A stretch of 8,134 nucleotides of DNA from DASPKS01 sp035628035 (GTDB lineage Bacteria; Bacteroidota; Rhodothermia; Rhodothermales; Rubricoccaceae), in contig DASPKS010000069.1 of NCBI GenBank assembly GCA_035628035.1, positions 1-8,134 on the forward strand. Reading direction: 5' to 3'. Position numbers and translations under genes: made by a program. Below, one piece after another: positions 6,321-8,134 of this stretch. Position 1 is the stretch's first letter. Each line of letters opens with the position of its first letter. The notes below the pieces were generated by a model. It did no database searches. It saw only the letters and a list, made by a program, of their open reading frames with translations, and had not been told where the DNA came from.

Positions 6321-6788
6321 ATGCCCCGCAAGCCCTTCTCCGTCCGCGAGCACCTCGCCGTCCGCAACTCCGGCATCCATGGCAAAGGCGTCTTCGCCCG
6401 GAAGCGTATCCCCTCCGGCGTCCGCCTCCTCGAATACACCGGCGAGCGGGTGCCGACGGAGGAGGGGTACGCGCGCTACCCGTACTACGACGACGTCCCC
6501 TACCACACCTTCCTCTTCACGGTGGACGACGACACGGTCATCGATGCGGCCGTGGGGGGCGGCATCGCCAAGTGGATCAACCACTCGTGCGACCCCAACT
6601 GCGAGTCGGTGGTGGAGGACGGGCGGATCTTCATCGAGAGCATCCGGCCGATCAAGCCCGGCGAGGAGCTCGCCTACGACTACAAGCTCATCACCGAGGG
6701 GCGGTACACGCCTGAGGTGAAGCGGCGCTACCCCTGCGAATGCGGCGCGCCGAACTGCCGCGGCACCATGCTCGGCAAGAAGCGCTGA
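6321..6788 (+). CDS. Stand-alone SET-domain protein lysine methyltransferase with post-SET zinc motif
   Basis: A 155-residue protein that is almost entirely a SET domain. It would transfer a methyl group from S-adenosylmethionine to a lysine side chain of a protein. The SAM-binding motif is SGIHGKGVFA (17-26). EYTGE lies at 38-42. The pseudoknot core KWINHSCDPN (84-93) contains N87 and H88. ELAYDY (116-121) carries the expected catalytic tyrosine Y121. C139, C141 and C146 (CECGAPNC) form a post-SET motif which, with C90 of NHSC, gives a complete four-cysteine zinc site like that of eukaryotic enzymes. The substrate is unknown. ATG 6321 is chosen because it has a C-rich leader like that of the peptidase gene. 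An in-frame GTG at 6267, seven bases after GGAGG, would add 18 residues of unconserved look. It is followed after 2 nt by a zinc-ribbon gene, probably in one operon. Confidence 0.93.
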   Translation: MPRKPFSVREHLAVRNSGIHGKGVFARKRIPSGVRLLEYTGERVPTEEGYARYPYYDDVPYHTFLFTVDDDTVIDAAVGGGIAKWINHSCDPNCESVVEDGRIFIESIRPIKPGEELAYDYKLITEGRYTPEVKRRYPCECGAPNCRGTMLGKKR

Positions 6789-6790
6789 CC

Positions 6791-7183
6791 GTGCCCGACC
6801 TCCACCTCGTCTACCACTGCACGCAGTGCGGCGGCAACCAGTTCGCGCCGGCCAAGACGAAGGGCCACGTGCGGTGCGCCTACTGCGGCTCCGAGTACGA
6901 GGTTGTCCGGCGGAAGGACGAGGTCGGATCGCCGGAGCCGCGCGTGGTCGTGAAGGGGAAGGTCGAGATCGGCGGCCACGTGGAGCTCAGCGGGGGGATG
7001 CGGCTGGAGGACGGGGCGCACCTCACCGTGCATGAGGGGAGCGACTTCCGCGTGTCCGGCGACGTCCACGTGGACGAGGGGGCCACGCTCGCGCTCCGCG
7101 GAGACCTCCGCCTCGTCCGACGCGCCCCGGAGGCGGTGATTCGCAAGGCGCTGAAGCGGGTCGAGCGCGGCGAGGCCCCTTGA
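6791..7183 (+). CDS. Uncharacterised protein: N-terminal zinc ribbon plus bactofilin-like beta-repeat
   Basis: I do not recognise this as a named family. From the GTG at 6791 it has 130 residues. Residues 8-34 form a zinc ribbon with two knuckles, CTQC (C10, C13) and CAYC (C29, C32). From about residue 51 to 110 there is a run of short beta-strand/turn units ending in G-rich turns (VVVKGKVEIGGHVELSGG, then MRLEDGAHLTV, then DFRVSGDVHVDEGATLALRG). The spacing of about 6-9 residues resembles a small right-handed beta-helix of the bactofilin/polymer-forming type. Residues 112-128 look like a basic C-terminal helix. No signal peptide or membrane segment is visible, so it is probably cytoplasmic. 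Start choice: GTG 6791 lies 2 nt after the SET gene stop, whereas the longer frame from 6740 would overlap the post-SET coding region. Operon with the SET gene is very likely; a role as partner, scaffold or substrate is only a guess. Confidence 0.8.
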   Translation: MPDLHLVYHCTQCGGNQFAPAKTKGHVRCAYCGSEYEVVRRKDEVGSPEPRVVVKGKVEIGGHVELSGGMRLEDGAHLTVHEGSDFRVSGDVHVDEGATLALRGDLRLVRRAPEAVIRKALKRVERGEAP

Positions 7184-7346
7184 CAGCGAGCGGCCCCGGC
7201 GCCGGGCGGGAGGCGGAGCGATAACGCTGCGAGAAAAGCGCCCGGCCCACGCGTTCGGCGGGCGCCGGCTCGCGGGCCATGCGTAGGTTCCGGTCCCGAT
7301 GCTGAGCGGAGGGGCCCGGCCCCTGGCTTCGTCGCTCAGGCGCCCC
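7184..7346 (+). promoter_or_regulatory. Intergenic region with pit promoter candidate and inverted repeats
   Basis: This 163-bp stretch has no gene. Its left half holds a perfect 12-bp palindrome (7195-7206), an 8-bp inverted repeat (7201-7208 with 7239-7246) and a small AGCG-ATAA-CGCT stem-loop (7217-7228) inside it. These could help terminate the SET operon, but no T-run follows, so a standard terminator is not shown. In the right half, TAGGTTC (7284-7290) resembles the TAnnTT core of a Bacteroidota -7 box and would place transcription start near 7295. A nested hairpin follows it. Confidence 0.4.
7302..7339 (+). promoter_or_regulatory. Nested stem-loop in the 5' leader of the phosphate transporter gene
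   Basis: The outer stem pairs CTGAGCG (7302-7308) with CGCTCAG (7333-7339), 7 perfect bp. An inner stem pairs AGGGG (7310-7314) with CCCCT (7320-7324) around a CCCGG loop. It ends 7 nt before the ATG at 7347, so as RNA it could hinder or control ribosome entry. There is no T-run, so it is not a standard terminator. If translation began at the in-frame ATG at 7299 this would instead be coding sequence. Confidence 0.4.
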
Positions 7347-8134
7347 ATGTCCGAACCCTTCTTCATCCTCGTCACCGTCATCGGGACCGCGCTCGCGTTC
7401 GACTTCACGAACGGGTTCCACGACACGGCCAACGCGATGGCGACCACCATCGCCACCCGCGCGCTCCGGCCCCGGGCGGCCGTCGCGCTCTCGGCCGTCC
7501 TCAACCTCATCGGCGCCTTCCTCTCCATTGAGGTCGCGCTCACGGTGAGCAACAAGGTCGTCGACATCCAGGGCCCGGACGGGGCGCCCCTCGCGGCGCT
7601 GATGGGGACGCCCATCCTCACCGTCGTCTTCGCGGGGCTCGTCGGGGCCATCCTGTGGAACCTCCTGACGTGGCTGTTCGGGATCCCGTCGAGCTCCTCG
7701 CACGCCCTCTTCGGCGGGCTCATCGGGTCCACCATCGCCGCGCTCGGGCTCGACGGCGTGAAGTGGTCGGGTGTGCTCCAGAACGTGGTGATCCCCGCGG
7801 TGGCCGCGCCCGTCGTGGCCTCGCTGGTGGCCGCGGTCGGGACCGCCCTCATCTACCGGATCACCGCGCGGGTACCCGAGAGCCGGCGGAACGAGGGGTT
7901 CCGGTGGGGCCAGATCGGCTCGGCCTCGCTCGTCTCGCTGGCCCACGGCACGAACGACGCGCAGAAGACGATGGGCGTCATCACGCTGGCCCTCATCGCC
8001 TACGGGAGCTGGACGGACACGGAGGCCGTGCCGTTCTGGGTGAAGGCGGCGTGCGCCGTCGCCATCGCGCTCGGCACGTACATGGGCGGGTGGCGCATCA
8101 TCCGCACGCTCGGGAAGGGGCTCGTCGAGATCGC
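7347..8134 (+). CDS. pit: Inorganic phosphate transporter, PiT family (3' end missing)
   Basis: The first 262 codons of an inner-membrane PiT permease (PHO4 family), which imports phosphate, usually as a metal-phosphate/H+ or Na+ symporter. The two internally repeated signature segments are both present: FDFTNGFHDTANAMATTIAT (18-37) and SLAHGTNDAQKTMGVITLAL (197-216). They carry the paired N-D motifs that belong to the inverted-repeat transport core. PSSSSHALFGGLIGS (114-128) is the conserved serine-rich loop. Hydrophobic spans fall near residues 5-19, 45-62, 90-111, 119-135, 146-170, 192-219 and 232-247. A hydrophilic stretch at 171-188 (RITARVPESRRNEGFRWG) is short, and the frame is still open at the window edge, so the C-terminal transmembrane part lies outside. 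ATG 7347 is preferred because MSEPFFILVTVIG starts directly at the first membrane span. An in-frame ATG at 7299 would add 16 polar residues. It appears to have its own promoter and a structured leader. Confidence 0.94.
   Translation, partial: MSEPFFILVTVIGTALAFDFTNGFHDTANAMATTIATRALRPRAAVALSAVLNLIGAFLSIEVALTVSNKVVDIQGPDGAPLAALMGTPILTVVFAGLVGAILWNLLTWLFGIPSSSSHALFGGLIGSTIAALGLDGVKWSGVLQNVVIPAVAAPVVASLVAAVGTALIYRITARVPESRRNEGFRWGQIGSASLVSLAHGTNDAQKTMGVITLALIAYGSWTDTEAVPFWVKAACAVAIALGTYMGGWRIIRTLGKGLVEI

Noticed and set aside
5786..6715. Plus-strand frame of about 309 codons spanning the Nudix gene and the SET gene
   Set aside because: It runs antisense through the Nudix box and out of frame through the SET domain; composition is Arg/Pro/Ser-rich.
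7299..7346. In-frame ATG at 7299 as the start of the phosphate transporter
   Set aside because: It lies only 8 nt after the TAGGTTC box and would add a polar, Arg-containing stretch before the first membrane span; kept only as an alternative.
6728..7946. Two minus-strand frames (about 374 and 307 codons) opposite the zinc-ribbon and phosphate transporter genes
   Set aside because: The plus-strand transporter has both PiT signatures and hydrophobic spans, while the opposite frames are charged, repetitive and domainless.
1..8134. Defence system, prophage, insertion sequence, CRISPR array or tRNA
   Set aside because: No direct-repeat array, transposase, integrase, nuclease or cloverleaf pattern was seen; every large coding stretch is accounted for by the genes listed.

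Overview
The window looks like ordinary chromosome from a very GC-rich member of the Bacteroidota/Rhodothermota side of the tree, most likely Rhodothermales (Rubricoccaceae or Rubrivirga-like). This is inferred from three things. The first gene ends in a type IX secretion (Por) C-terminal sorting domain, a secretion system of that lineage. Third codon positions are almost always G or C. Most gene starts lack a Shine-Dalgarno sequence and sit behind pyrimidine-rich leaders with TAnnTT-like boxes. No tRNA, rRNA, CRISPR array, insertion sequence or other mobile element is visible.

Layout, left to right. (1) Plus strand, 3-215: the tail of a secreted protein. (2) Plus strand, 273-2218: a prolidase-like M24B metallopeptidase, then a general-stress-protein-26-type flavin-fold protein. 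(3) Minus strand, 6213-2215: a compact three-gene operon read right to left, made of a Nudix hydrolase, the DExH helicase HrpB and a zinc-free MDR enoyl-thioester/quinone reductase. The Nudix-hrpB gap is 1 nt, and hrpB and the reductase overlap by 4 nt (ATGA). The reductase meets the stress protein tail to tail, with both stop codons inside one CTAG. (4) A 107-bp divergent promoter region, 6214-6320, holds a perfect 6-3-6 inverted repeat. (5) Plus strand, 6321-7183: a two-gene unit coding for a small stand-alone SET-domain methyltransferase with a complete post-SET zinc site, followed 2 nt later by an uncharacterised protein with a zinc ribbon and a bactofilin-like beta-repeat. (6) A 163-bp intergenic region with several inverted repeats leads into (7) a PiT-type inorganic phosphate transporter, which runs off the right edge.

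Most of these genes are housekeeping: peptide turnover, nucleotide sanitation, RNA helicase, redox and phosphate uptake. The least explained part is the SET plus zinc-ribbon pair. Its close coupling suggests a shared job, possibly as enzyme and partner or substrate, but nothing in the sequence proves that. Many long open frames on the opposite strand are by-products of the GC bias and were left out.
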